From Puccinia triticina (taxonomy: Eukaryota; Basidiomycota; Pucciniomycetes; Pucciniales; Pucciniaceae): a stretch of DNA of 64,000 bases. Shown here in pieces: positions 1 through 10,354 of the stretch. Where the stretch lies: NCBI RefSeq assembly GCF_026914185.1, contig NC_070574.1, forward strand, positions 496,001 through 560,000. The letters are read 5' to 3'. Made by a program: the position numbers and the translations under genes. Within the stretch, counting starts at the first letter, position 1; the number at the start of each line of letters is the position of its first letter. Below the pieces are notes generated by a model, which saw only the letters and a list, made by a program, of their open reading frames with translations, was not told where the DNA came from and ran no database searches.

Positions 1-1
1 A

Positions 2-2788
2 GTGACAGTCAAAAACAAGTATCCACTACCTCTTACAATGGACCTTGTGGATAGTTTGCTCGACGCTGACAAGTTCACTAAGCTAGACCTACGCAATGCT
101 TACGGTAATCTACGGGTGGCAGAAGGCAACAAAGAAAAATTAGCGTTTGTTTGCCGGGCCGGACAATTCGCGCCGTTGACAATGCCATTCGGGCCCACAG
201 GGGCGCCGGGCTTCTTTCAGTTCTTCATGCAAGATATTCTATTGGGAAGGATTGGGAAGGACGTTGCGGCGTACTTGGACGACATCATGATCTACACCCA
301 GAAGGGCGTGGAGCATGAGGCAGCGGTTAGTAGTGTCTTAGATACTCTCAGCAAACATCAACTTTGGCTCAAACCGGAAAAGTGTGAATTCTCGCGCTCG
401 GAGGTCGAGTACTTAGGCCTACTGATATCATGCAACCGAGTGCGCATGGACCCGGCAAAAGTGACTGCGGTGTCCGAATGGCCAGCCCCAGTGACAGTGA
501 CCGAATTGCAAAGGTTTATAGGATTTTCCAACTTCTACCGACGTTTCATAGGTGATTTCTCCAAGATCACCAGGCCTCTGCATGATTTAACACGCGCGGA
601 CATACGATTCTTGTGGGACGGACGGTGCCAGGAGGCGTTTGAGACGTTGAAAACCGCTTTTACCACGGCGCCAATCTTGAAAATAGCCGACCCATACAAA
701 CCATTCCTGCTGGAGTGCGATTGCTCCGATTTCGCACTAGGAGCAGTACTATCGCAAGTCTGTGATAAGGACAACGAATTGCATCCTGTAGCGTACCTCT
801 CTCGGTCCCTCATACAAGCTGAAAGGAACTACGAAATATTTGATAAAGAACTTTTGGCTATTGTGGCGGCGTTTAAGGAGTGGCGACACTACTTAGAGGG
901 AAATCCGAATCGACTGAAAGCTATCGTGTACACGGATCACCGAAATTTAGAAAGCTTTATGACGACTAAAAGCCTCACTCGCCGCCAGGTCCAATGGGCA
1001 GAAACATTGGGCAACTTCGACTTCGAGATTGTTTTTTGACCAGGACGCCAAAGTGCTAAGCCTGACGCACTATTGAGACGCCCGGACCTAGCCCCTACGG
1101 GGGAGGAGAAGCTCACATTCGGCCAATTGTTGAAGCCGGAAAACATCACTCCGGAGACGTTCACTGCAATAGCAGAGATGGGGCCCGACTACGTCGAGGT
1201 GGACGACTGCTTCATTGACGACTCAATTGACCTCCAAGACGCGGACCGGTGGTTCGAAGTGGATGTACTGGGGGTCACGCATGAGGAGGACAACAGAGAA
1301 TTAATTCCAACGGACGTAGAGTTGATAAATTCCATCCGCAAAGCCACTCTAAAAGACCAAAGACTAATTCAGTTGATTGGACAGTGTCAGGACACATCGG
1401 GTGGGACAGAGGAGTGGTGCTTCAAGGACGGCGTACTCTACCGGAGAGGTCTGATAGAAGTCCCGGCAGACGAGACAATCAGGACTGCAATCGTGCAGAG
1501 CCGTCATGACTGTCGTACGGCGGGGCATCCGGGGAGAGCCAGGACACTGGCGTTGGTACGGCGATGTTTCAATTGGCCGTCATAGAAGAAGTTTGTCAAC
1601 CGGTATGTTGACAGATGCGAATCGTGCCAACGAGTCAAGTCGTCGACGCAGAAACCTTTTGGAACGCTAGAGCCGCTACCGATACCAGCGGGCCCTTGGA
1701 CAGACATATCCTATGATCTCATTACCGACTTACCTGAATCTAACGGCAGCAACAGTATACTCACAGTCGTGGACTGTCTCACAAAAATGGCCCATTTTAT
1801 ACCTTGTAAGAAGTCCACAACTGCCAATGATTTAGCCGATCTTATGCTCCGGTATGTTTGGAAACTCCATGGAACACCAAAGTCTATAGTGTCCGACAGG
1901 GGAAGCGTTTTTGTATCTCAAATCACCAAGGAGCTCAGTCAGAGATTAGGCATCCGACTACAGCCTTCGACAGCTTATCACCCTCGAACGGACGGCCAAT
2001 CAGAAATCGCCAACAAATCTGTTGAAACATACTTGAGGCACTTTATCGGCTACCATCAAGACGATTGGGAACCGTTGCTTGCGTTGGCCGAATTCTCTCA
2101 CAATAACAACAGACACGCATCAACGGGAATTTCTCCCTTTAAGGCAAATTACGGCTTTGATGTGACAATAGGAGGGATACCGTCTTCTGAACAGTGTTTA
2201 CCGTCAGTGGAAAGAAGGCTCAAGACGTTGGCAACGGTACAAGAGGAGTTAACTGCAGCATTGGAGGAAGCACAACAATCAATGAAAAAACAATTCGACC
2301 GGAATGTCAGATCAACTCCAGAGTGGAATGTGGGCGACTACGTGTGGCTCAATAGCAAAAATATCTTGACTACAAGGCCAAGTCCCAAACTAGGGCACCG
2401 GTGGCTAGGCCCATTCCCTATTTGCGCTAAAATCTCGCAGTCAGTGTATAAGCTGACGCTTCCCCTCTCTATGAAAGGGATACACCCAATATTTCATGTT
2501 TCAGTGCTCAAAAAACACCTTCAGGACACCATTAACGGGCGCACCAGGGAGGAGCCGGAACCGGTAGTGATCAAGGGCGAAGAGGAGTGGGAGGTGGCGG
2601 AAATTTTGGATTGCCGGAGAAAGAGAGGGAAACGGGAATATCTGATTGCGTGGAAAGGATATGGGCCGGAGGACAACTCATGGGAACCAGCAGTCAACCT
2701 CACTCACTGTCAACAGCTACTCAAGGATTTCAACATCAAATTCCCAGAGGCGGAGAAGAGGCACACCAGGTCAAGGAGATTCAGATGA
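2..2788 (+). pseudogene. Ty3/gypsy chromovirus pol (RT-RNase H-integrase-chromodomain), 5' cut by window edge, two in-frame stops
   Basis: One reading frame runs from the window edge to 2788 and is interrupted only by TGA at 1037-1039 and TAG at 1583-1585. The first part holds reverse transcriptase (the catalytic YLDDIM is near residue 92) and RNase H (DCSDFALGAVLSQ, then YTDHRNLE). The middle part is the linker leading to the integrase zinc region. The part from about 1590 holds the integrase core (VDCLTK, SDRGSVF, HPRTDGQSE) and a GPF-type tail (WLGPFPI). The C-terminus is a chromodomain (EYLIAWKGYGPEDNSWEP), which defines chromoviruses and in that family targets insertion to heterochromatin. 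The TGA sits where relatives have Arg before PGRQ, so CGA to TGA is likely. Gag and protease would lie left of the window. The copy is dead. Confidence 0.93.
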
Positions 2789-2876
2789 GGGTTAAGCTTT
2801 TTCCCCACGGGGTTTTTTAATGCTGCCCGGGGACGAGGACGCAGAGCCGGGGGCTTGGGCGTTAAAGGCGGGATAA

Positions 2877-3098
2877 TGTTATGAGCCGCGCCTGCGCGCC
2901 ATAGCCTATCCCTAGACATCTCTTGTAGCTACACATACATGTCACAGCTCCTCATCATAAAGAGGAGCCGGGGGGAGATCTCTATACTCTCCCCATCTAG
3001 CAATTTATCTCATAGCTAGAAACCCAGACTGAAGACCCAGAACCCGTCTCCTTCCCCCCCCCCCCCCCCCCCCCCCCCCCCAGAACCTGACCCTTACA
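2877..3098 (+). repeat. 3' LTR of the chromovirus
   Basis: The segment starts TGTTATGAGCC, 88 bp after the pol stop, and ends CTTACA, giving TG...CA termini and 222 bp. It is preceded by a purine-rich stretch that can serve as polypurine tract. A run of 28 C lies at 3054-3081 near its 3' end. It abuts gypsy-B coding sequence exactly at 3099, so the element inserted into gypsy-B. The matching 5' LTR lies outside the window, so neither the length nor a target duplication can be confirmed. Confidence 0.7.
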
Positions 3099-4806
3099 TC
3101 AACTTGATATGAACTTCATGACCCTTAATGGCACCAAGGGGCTGGTTGGTGTTGTAGAAGGCTAGGTTGTTATTGTAGAGGACTTCAAACAGCTTCTCCT
3201 TTTGCTCAATGGTCAGCTTATTACTGAACTTGGCTTCACAGAGTTCTTCTGTAATAAATTTCTGCAGTTGAGGATGGGACTTCTTTACAGCAGAAATTTC
3301 ATTGGAAGGGCTCATTTTCTCCAGATGATGAGACTTAAAGCTGAATTTCTTCCTCTTGTTCTCATTTCCAATGGTAAAGAATCTCTCTTTGCTGTTTGTG
3401 ATGTCAAAGCCATAAAGAGACATGTAATCATTCCCAAGGATAAGATAGTTAATTCTTGCATTTTTCATGACTACAAATTCTGCTAGAATTCTAATGGAAC
3501 CTTTAGTATGAGGAAAAATCAAAGCCATTTCTATTATGCCCATTGGCTGTAATTGGTCACTACAGCTGTGAAATTTAGCATGGTTGATTGGCATGAGCTT
3601 GTTTTCCCATTCTGGTAATATAGAATCTAGCAGTTTGTTGCTGATGATTGAGCAAGAAGCTCCACTATCAAGAAGACATGAGTGTTCTCTGGATTCAATT
3701 AGGACAGTAGTAAGGTTTGCTTTTCCAGTAAGATGAGCTTTTCCTCTATCAGGTTTACATTTCATCAGTCTAGCATCCTCTATGTATGAAGACTGGCAGG
3801 ATTTGTCCCAGGTCTGAGGTTGATGAGTTTCAGCTTGAATTTCAGCAATGGAGAAGTCTTGGTTTATCTCACATTCTACAGCATGTGTTCCAAAATCAAA
3901 ATCAACTAAGGGATCATAATTGGCACCATTTCCATTGTCCATGGCAAGAATCATGTGATTGGTTCTATGATTCTCTTCCTCTTCATCCAGTTCTGATTCA
4001 GACTTATGTGGTTCACCTTGATCATCTTCATTGTCACTCTTGGGATCATCATCATCCTCCATTCCTACATTATTAATTCTGTTCTTCTTCTTGGGGAATT
4101 CCCTGGAGAAGTGGCCAGTTTGTTTGCAGAAATGACACATAAGTTTTTCTTTCTCAGGGGCAGAGACATAATTCTTTTTGGCAGAGGAGTCAGATGGCTT
4201 ATCAGCTTTCTCAGGGGCAGAATTGTTTCTCCAGTGGGATCTGTTAGGAGGGTTATAATTGTTTGTCACAGGCTTGTTCCTTTTCATGACTCTGTCTATG
4301 ACTTCTTCAGCAATTATAACCATATCCTCAAAACTCATTTCAGTAGCATCTCTTTTGTATCTGCTTTTAATAGCATTTTCAAGGTTTGGAGGGCATTGCT
4401 TCAAGATTTTCTCACAAATAAGATACTCACTGAGTTCAGGTTGATAAGCCTTCAGTCTTTCTCTCTGATTACCAAACCATTTATGGATTTTCCTTCCATC
4501 ATAGGCAAAGTGATCATTCTCAAATTCTTGTTGCATTTTCCATTTCCAGTTCTCAGTGCCAAACTTGTTTCTGATGGCATTCTTCCACCAAGCCCAAGAT
4601 TTGTTTCCATACTGGTCTCTGATGCCTAGGTACCAATTCCTGGCAGTGTCAGTCAACAAGATTGTTAATCTGCTGATTATCATATTATCCAGCATCAAGT
4701 AGTCTCTGACCAGGATATCAGTGTTTTTAATCCAAAGTTCATGATTGTAAGGCAATTCTCCAGAGAATTTCTCCCAGTCTCCATTCTTGGGGATACCTTT
4801 CCACAA
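3094..4806 (-). pseudogene. gypsy-B Gag / zinc knuckle / retropepsin
   Basis: This frame of about 570 codons begins directly after the TAA that ends the 703-codon ORF (4807-4809) and continues it in the same frame, so it is probably one polyprotein with a nonsense change (CAA to TAA would fit). The first 200 residues resemble a retrotransposon Gag, with W-rich segments such as DWEKFSGEL and SWAWWKNAI. A zinc knuckle follows, CHFCKQTGHFSREF, whose last Cys is replaced by Phe. Retropepsin comes next with LLDSGASCSII. The frame ends at the chromovirus insertion, so the last few residues and the stop come from foreign LTR sequence. No ATG starts this frame; the first codon after the stop is TTG. 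Confidence 0.8.
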
Positions 4807-6918
4807 TTATTTCCTCATTTCAAAGTCTACTGCTCCATGATCAATATAGGGGAATTCTTCTTGTGCATTTGCATTAGTAGCATTGCTTGTAGGTCTAGAG
4901 AAGTTATCCCTGGATGGTCTTTGAGGTTCAGGAGTAGGAATAGGTGGAGGGGCTCTGTGTTCTTGCTGTTGTTCATGATGAACATTCTGAAAAGGGTTAT
5001 TGTACAAGAGATGTGGGGGCTGTTCTCTATCCTTTTGGGTCATTAAGGAATCTAATCTGGAACTCACAGAATTTATCACAGAAGATATATCACTGAATCT
5101 TCTCTTGGATTGTTCAAACCTGTTGTGTTCATTGACATGAAAATCATTAATCTGATTTCCAATGGATGAAAGGTTGTGATCCAGTTTCTCTTCAAGCCCT
5201 TTCAAATTCTGGCCAATGTTGTCCATGTTGGAATGGCATTGTGATTCATTCACCAGAATCAAATCTTGGATAGTCTCGAATTTCTCATCCATGTGTTTTT
5301 TCATTTGTTCTAACATATTGTTGCTCACATTGGATTTCTCTCTGGCACTTTCTCCTATATTATTCAGGATTTGGTCTAGTAAGAATGGGATGAATTCACT
5401 TTTAAAGAGATCAAGAATGGAATAATTTAATACTTCTTTAAAGTTGCTAACACAAGATTCAAGAAGTGTACCAGGAATGGTTTCAACAGTGCCAGACAAT
5501 TCAGATAGAAATTTAGAGAACAATACTTGTAGCTTTTCTTCTAGAAACAAGGGGCCATTTCTTGACATTTCATTGTTAAGATTGTTGAGGAAAAATTCTC
5601 TATTGGAAGGGTCAGAGAGATTATCAATGTCTAAACTAAGACCTAAAGGAGAATCACTACTTAATGAACTTTTAGGCAAGGATTCTACTAATATGGGCCT
5701 CTCCCTCTGGCTCTCCCTCGACCGTAACCTCTCCTCACTCCTTGTGTGGCTCTCATGAGATATTCTCCTATCTGGAGAACCCGCTGGGTGTCGTCCCGTT
5801 GGTGTCTCCAGTTCCTCCCTGATCCTCTCCAATTGCCTTGAGGATGGGGCTGGCTGTGGTCTGCGTACCCTTGCTGCGTGGGAGGATAGTGGTGTTGATT
5901 GTACTCGCCAGGATGCTGGTGCGTGTTGGGGCGGAATAACTGAACCACCTCTCGCGGTATAGAAGCTGTCGGAGGTCTCACTTGGAGCTGCTGTTGCGGT
6001 AGAGGGGGTGGCGGTGGCGGTGGCAATTGATGGCTGCGGTAAACTGGAGCCTCTGGGCGCAGTGGTTGTTGTGGCGGCGGCGGCGGCGCTTGAGTTCCTG
6101 GATTGGATTGAGGGGTAGGACCCTGGTACCCAGCCTCTCGAGTCCTGTGCTGGAAGTTCGTGGGCTCTGGAGTTGGCGTAGCTATCATGGGCTGGTGGTT
6201 GGATTGCGGAATCAAAGCTAGGGACGGATTGTTCTGCGGAGGGGGGGCGGCCGTAATCTGAGGCTGATTGTTGTTGCCCTGATTGTAAATGAGGCGCTCT
6301 ACGTCGTTCAATTCCATCCGGGGAATCCATTCTTGGCAGAGACGGATAGTTTCCTCTCTCCCAACTATGTCTTCTATCATATCCTGGGTCGTGGCCGCCT
6401 GGGATAGGATCATTTTCATAGTCCTCAGGTTCTGCGCCTCCCGCGCTCGGACGAAAAGGTCGAATTGGTCGTTGAAGAGATTCACTAGTCCTGAGATCTC
6501 TGGATCTTCCGGTATGAGCTCCATCGGGCCTGAAGAATCTGTTGGATGGGGGTTCTGAATGGGCGGAAGCAGGGCTAGATTTGGTGGCGCCTCCGGTCGT
6601 AAACCCTCTGGGTTGGTAGGCAGGGAGTTCATCGGAGTGCCTGCTGATATCATTGGTTCTCTCTCTACCGGGCGCGGCACTGGTGTCGACCTGTTGTATG
6701 CGAGGGCCAGGGACGTCTCTCTCGGGTTGTACAATGCCGGCGGTATTCCGGTATCCGGAGGCAGCGGCTCCTCTTGAGGGAAATTGAGGAAATCCTCTCC
6801 CAGCGGTGGTAGCGCCGATTCTAGCTCTTCGAAGCCGCTCTTCTGCGACGGGGCTGAGTTGGTAGCGGAGCTGTTGTTCTGCGGAGAGGTTTTGGCCATT
6901 CCTAAGATGAGGAGGCAT
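4807..6918 (-). CDS. gypsy-B upstream ORF (703 codons): disordered N-half, coiled-coil C-half
   Basis: The ORF opens MPPHLRNGQNLS with A at -3. Residues 1-410 are rich in S, P, R and Q with Ala/Thr runs and look disordered. Residues 410-640 change abruptly to L/N/E/K-rich helical sequence that looks like a coiled coil (for example EEKLDHNLSSIGNQI). It ends at TAA (4807-4809) and the next frame continues in phase into Gag, so this may be the N-terminal part of Gag. No known domain is recognised. The disordered half overlaps the nested ORF at 5688-6899 completely, and both composition and character switch where that ORF ends. Confidence 0.7.
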   Translation of the reverse strand: MPPHLRNGQNLSAEQQLRYQLSPVAEERLRRARIGATTAGRGFPQFPSRGAAASGYRNTAGIVQPERDVPGPRIQQVDTSAAPGRERTNDISRHSDELPAYQPRGFTTGGATKSSPASAHSEPPSNRFFRPDGAHTGRSRDLRTSESLQRPIRPFRPSAGGAEPEDYENDPIPGGHDPGYDRRHSWERGNYPSLPRMDSPDGIERRRAPHLQSGQQQSASDYGRPPSAEQSVPSFDSAIQPPAHDSYANSRAHELPAQDSRGWVPGSYPSIQSRNSSAAAAATTTTAPRGSSLPQPSIATATATPSTATAAPSETSDSFYTARGGSVIPPQHAPASWRVQSTPLSSHAARVRRPQPAPSSRQLERIREELETPTGRHPAGSPDRRISHESHTRSEERLRSRESQRERPILVESLPKSSLSSDSPLGLSLDIDNLSDPSNREFFLNNLNNEMSRNGPLFLEEKLQVLFSKFLSELSGTVETIPGTLLESCVSNFKEVLNYSILDLFKSEFIPFLLDQILNNIGESAREKSNVSNNMLEQMKKHMDEKFETIQDLILVNESQCHSNMDNIGQNLKGLEEKLDHNLSSIGNQINDFHVNEHNRFEQSKRRFSDISSVINSVSSRLDSLMTQKDREQPPHLLYNNPFQNVHHEQQQEHRAPPPIPTPEPQRPSRDNFSRPTSNATNANAQEEFPYIDHGAVDFEMRK
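5688..6899 (-). CDS. 403-codon ORF nested in the +1 frame inside the gypsy-B upstream ORF
   Basis: The ATG lies 19 nt downstream of the outer ATG and has G at -3 and G at +4, a favourable context for leaky scanning. The product begins MAKTSPQNNSS. About residues 125-205 look like a folded helical domain (DPEISGLVNLFNDQFDLFV, then MKMILSQAATTQDMIEDIV and a W-containing helix). A P/Q-rich linker follows, then a basic Gly/Arg tail (RRGYGRGRARGRG) that could bind RNA. The ORF lies wholly within the outer frame, and the GC-rich tract ends where it stops near 5690. Which frame is the ancestral gene cannot be told from one copy. No family is recognised. Confidence 0.55.
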   Translation of the reverse strand: MAKTSPQNNSSATNSAPSQKSGFEELESALPPLGEDFLNFPQEEPLPPDTGIPPALYNPRETSLALAYNRSTPVPRPVEREPMISAGTPMNSLPTNPEGLRPEAPPNLALLPPIQNPHPTDSSGPMELIPEDPEISGLVNLFNDQFDLFVRAREAQNLRTMKMILSQAATTQDMIEDIVGREETIRLCQEWIPRMELNDVERLIYNQGNNNQPQITAAPPPQNNPSLALIPQSNHQPMIATPTPEPTNFQHRTREAGYQGPTPQSNPGTQAPPPPPQQPLRPEAPVYRSHQLPPPPPPPLPQQQLQVRPPTASIPREVVQLFRPNTHQHPGEYNQHHYPPTQQGYADHSQPHPQGNWRGSGRNWRHQRDDTQRVLQIGEYLMRATQGVRRGYGRGRARGRGPY

Positions 6919-7258
6919 AATGTATTAGGTTTTGTTGAAGAAAATGGGAAGGAGGCAGGGTTTGAGTACCTGTAGTTTGGGATTTAGCGGAAATCCTTTT
7001 ACTTTTACATGTAGTAGAAGAGGATTTCTTCTTGGAATCCTTTGCGCAAGTTTTCGCAGGTGGTTCAGAGGTCCAGTCAGATATCTTGACGGGAGCTATG
7101 GTTTTTCTACGGCAAGTTTTTGGAGCTTTAGCTGTAGCTATAGGAGTCCACAAGGTACTACTGATAAGCTTGCCATTACGCGGATTTGCTACTACCCTGT
7201 CGTCGTAGTTTTCTTCTTCTGCGCTAGTCTGCGCTGTCACGAATTTTTTTGCGGTCAA
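6902..7258 (-). CDS. small Lys-rich open frame preceding the gypsy-B upstream ORF
   Basis: This 118-codon open frame ends TAG at 6902-6904, overlapping the start of the 703-codon ORF by 17 nt. It is rich in Lys, Thr and Ser (AKDSKKKSSSTTCKSKRIS). It has no ATG; the only upstream initiator is TTG, with an in-frame stop just before. It could be leader sequence, an exon joined by splicing, or chance. Its position between PBS and first ORF fits a leader. Confidence 0.25.
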   Translation of the reverse strand: MTAKKFVTAQTSAEEENYDDRVVANPRNGKLISSTLWTPIATAKAPKTCRRKTIAPVKISDWTSEPPAKTCAKDSKKKSSSTTCKSKRISAKSQTTGTQTLPPSHFLQQNLIHYASSS

Positions 7259-7639
7259 TTGCGGTAATTATAGTTAAGAAGAAGGAGAATCTTTTGAGCG
7301 TACTCCGTTTTTCGCTATCTCTTCTTGATCCGAAGATATAGAGGGTTCTGGGGAGGATAAGTCCGACGAAGGGATAAATAGCTGCGCGGAGGAGTCGCAA
7401 TTCTGCACTTTCACAAGTACACAGGACGTAAATTTTTTTTTTCAAGGGTTCAGTTAGGGAATTTATCAATATAAGAGCAGTTTGGAATAATTTTTGAAGA
7501 ATTTTAGCGTTAGTATGATATGTAGAAAAAAAATTTAAAGTGATTTTTTCGAATTTTTAAGAGTTTTTTGTTTGATTTAGTCAGGATGATCAGTCCTTTG
7601 GCTTTATAGCAGTCTAGAATTATGAAAAGGTGAGTAAAT

Positions 7640-7657
7640 TTCCCAATGAGGCCCCCA
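7640..7657 (-). other. primer-binding site of gypsy-B
   Basis: On the plus strand the segment reads TTCCCAATGAGGCCCCCA and ends in CCA two bases before the LTR begins (TGTGAGCC at 7660). This is the arrangement of a PBS complementary to a tRNA 3' end. The same two-base gap is seen in gypsy-Y. The tRNA is not identified with certainty; the sequence is reminiscent of proline-type PBSs. Confidence 0.5.
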
Positions 7658-7659
7658 AT

Positions 7660-8020
7660 TGTGAGCCTGAGTCTCTTTAGTGACAGCAGGACACAAGAAA
7701 GAAAGGGGGAATAATTGGATTTCTTTGGATAAAGAAAATACAATTATGAGAGAGAGAGAAAAAGAGGGAGAGAAACGGAGCAGGATTAAGTTGAGCAGAT
7801 ATTCAAGGTTATTCTAGTGGGAATGCACGTCCACTGGCAATGCTACCTCTTCAGAAGAGTGCTGCCAAGCTGAGCTAGAGAGTGCTACAGCCTCCTCTCA
7901 CCAAGGAAACGTGGAGGGTCTCTGGATTAGATAAATTTAATCCAGCCACAATTTTTTAGCTTCCTTCTGGATAGTCAAGGTTCTTAAAGGGAAACCTAAG
8001 GGACAGCCCTTTAATCAAGA
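7660..8020 (-). repeat. 5' LTR of gypsy-B (far edge not resolved)
   Basis: The LTR edge next to the PBS is TGTGAGCCTGAGTC on the plus strand. The far edge could not be fixed, because a Helitron 3' end abuts at 8021 and no second LTR of this element is in the window. Confidence 0.45.
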
Positions 8021-8056
8021 CTAGAGTCCAAGGCGGCTTCGCCGCTGTAAATCCCA
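8021..8056 (-). mobile_element. Helitron 3' terminus (copy 1; body extends rightward)
   Basis: Read on the minus strand this is the hairpin GCGGC-GAA-GCCGC followed by CTTGGACTCTAG and then T. A short GC hairpin about 10 nt before CTRR, with T flanking, is the standard Helitron 3' end. Near-identical termini occur at 12727, 36184 and 37650. The 5' end of this copy is not found, and no Rep/helicase ORF is present, so it is non-autonomous. Confidence 0.6.
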
Positions 8057-9929
8057 GGTCTAAATCTTCAGGTGCCTTGTCTGACTGAATTCAATGAGTC
8101 TAGGCAGATTAAGAGGCCACACTTACAAGTCAACTCCATGGCTCTCAATTCTTGCAGGTCTCTCTAGCTGATGAAATTCACTTGTTGCCAGTTGTTTCAG
8201 CTAGATTAAATTTTGGTGACTAAACATGAGAAAATCAGTTGTTCCCTCTGACTCCCATTTTCATCAATCAATTGGGACCTGAATCATTGCACTGCAGTTC
8301 ATATTCATTTGAAGAAAATTGTGATAGTATTGCTAATTTAAGAAGTGCCGCAATTCACTCTATAGAAGAATTAGAATTTTGAATGACTGCAGCTTGAAAC
8401 ATGTACTTGTTACTTGCTAAAGCTTAATCCCCACATAATTGCTTCAAATTTCTTCAATCCCATGTTTATGTAAATCTTCAAGTACATAGGCCTTGTGAGC
8501 ATCATCCCTTGATTAAGATTCAAATGCTAAACTGATGAGCTTTTCTGATGCAAGTGGCCCCATTAATTTCTGTTGGAGCATGAAAAACAATTGGTGGAAG
8601 AACTTAGAAATATTTACAGACTCAGTTATCCAGCTTGGGATCAACAGGCCTATGGACACACCCCCAAGCTGATTGAGCAGAAAGCAGAAGAGGTTGATCT
8701 TGCAGAAGTTTCAGGTGGATTAGTTTCTGTTCCAGGTGGAGATAATTGTTTATGAGTGGACTGATATGCTAAATTTGTTGTTAGTGTAGCATATTGTTAT
8801 TTTTTCACTGCACTACATCAATAATACTTTTATCCTTGAATTTTTGCAAATAACAATACTTTCTTGGTTTTATTCTTTTGCAGTGAGTGTAGATTAAAGA
8901 TAGCAAGTTAAGAATAACTAAATCCATATTTTATTGTGGTTGACCATCTTGTCTTATCTCTGAAAATAGATGCACTGAGAGTGAGTGTATGTATGATAGT
9001 AGATACAACAACAGTTATTGCATCTCTGAGATTAACAATAGGACAAGGCAAGTCCCCCATGTGATAATCACAATGGAATTTGGTGAAGAATCTGTTAATG
9101 ATAGGAATATCTTGTGGATGATAAGGTTGGGGGACCTGACTGTTGATCAGAGCTAAATGCAGTAACAAATTTTTGGGCCAAGTTTCATGTATTGACATCT
9201 CATTCAAGAAATTTTCTGGATGAGCACAGTTGAAGCAAGCATGAAATACTTATTGCAAATATGATCAAAATCCAGTGCAACAAGAAATAGGACAGCTCAA
9301 CCATGCTTAAGAAAATATGATGAACAGAGAGAAGAACAATTTAGGCTACAGTGGTCAGGAAAAAATGGTCACAATTGAAGTGGAAAGTGATCAAATTCTT
9401 GACTTGGTTGGGTGTTTTAGAAAGTGGTACATGCTATGCAGTATGTCAAGTCAAGTGATATTCATGCTGAATCTTAATGATTACTGTAAGAGGCTCCATT
9501 AACCTGAAATTCAGCATTGTATTGCTGCACTTGGATAGCATTTATGGAGTGTTGCTCTTGCTGATGTTTCTGTTCCTGCTACTGTTGATGTAACACTTGA
9601 CACTTGACCAGAGATTTTTACATGATTGGATTGCTGCCACAGTTGAGCTGCTGGTTGATTTTGCACAGGTGCTGACTGAAAATACTGGTGACTGACATTT
9701 TCACACAACAAGCGCAGGGAAAGATCAAGCTTCAATAGTCAGTCTAATGAATTGGCGGCTAAATCATCAAGTTTTGAATCAGCTGTGGGAATGTCAGTGT
9801 GTGATCTTTGTTTGCCTTAACTTAGATAAGCTTTAGGGCAGAGCGATTGGAAATAGATTCTAGCCACTCGAGGGAACAGTTGGAGCTAAATCTCAGGCTT
9901 CAGGAGATATGAAATGCACAGAAACAAAG
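8057..9929. other. AT-rich stretch without a recognisable gene
   Basis: Short open frames occur (8573-8755 plus; 9511-9735 minus, which is Q/S/A-rich), but none shows a domain, homologous copy or splice context. The stretch probably belongs to the body of Helitron copy 1. Confidence 0.4.
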
Positions 9930-10069
9930 TTAGTCCATGTATGAATGTATCTTACTTGCTGAACTTACAAAGAAGAGAAAAAAAAAGATGGAGCGGGAGA
10001 AGACACAGCAAGCAAAAGAGAGGGGGAGGTGCAGCAGAAAAGGAACACGCGAATGGGCGGGAGAGAGGG

Positions 10070-10354
10070 TCAGGAAGCGTTGAGAAAATCGCGCAAATAG
10101 CCGTTGAGGTCCATCCACCCGCTGCACGTCCTCACCAGAACCATGAGCTCTCCGGCCGGCGGGGAAGGCTTTGAAGGGGAGGCCGCCGCGGGGCGCTTGA
10201 CCTCGACGAGCTTACACATGACCGACCTCTCCTTGGCGGGGCTACCGGAGCCGCGGCACCAGAAGGCGTAGCGGGCCTGATCGCCGACGCCGGCGACGGC
10301 CAGCCGGGCTCTCGCGGCTTCTGGAGAGCGGGGAGTCGAGTCTGCGGGGGACAA
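10070..10354 (-). pseudogene. GC-rich gene fragment with a GAS2-like C-terminal motif (tentative)
   Basis: The minus frame ends with LMVLVRTCSGWMDLNGYLRD, which resembles the VMVRVG.GW..L..YL core of GAS2 (GAR) microtubule-binding domains. The upstream part contains a Cys and a run of prolines and is not recognisable. The local GC content is far higher than on either side, as in a captured gene fragment. No start, intron structure or complete domain can be shown. The following GC-rich stretch (10400-11100) has open frames on both strands and no recognisable protein. It lies upstream of Helitron end copy 2 and may be captured host DNA. Confidence 0.25.

Larger units (their letters stand above)
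3099..8020 (-). mobile_element. Ty3/gypsy element gypsy-B, 5' half (5' LTR, upstream ORFs, gag, protease)
   Basis: The element reads leftward: 5' LTR at about 7660-8020, PBS at 7640-7657, a nested pair of ORFs (5688-6918), then a gag/zinc-knuckle/protease ORF. It is cut at 3098 by the chromovirus LTR just before reverse transcriptase would begin, at a conserved KGHEV motif that precedes RT in related elements. Its RT and integrase should resume left of the window, beyond the inserted chromovirus. The right end is cut by, or adjoins, a Helitron 3' terminus at 8021. Confidence 0.75.

Noticed and set aside
4006..4629. 207-codon plus-strand frame
   Set aside because: Antisense shadow of the gypsy-B Gag/zinc-knuckle frame.
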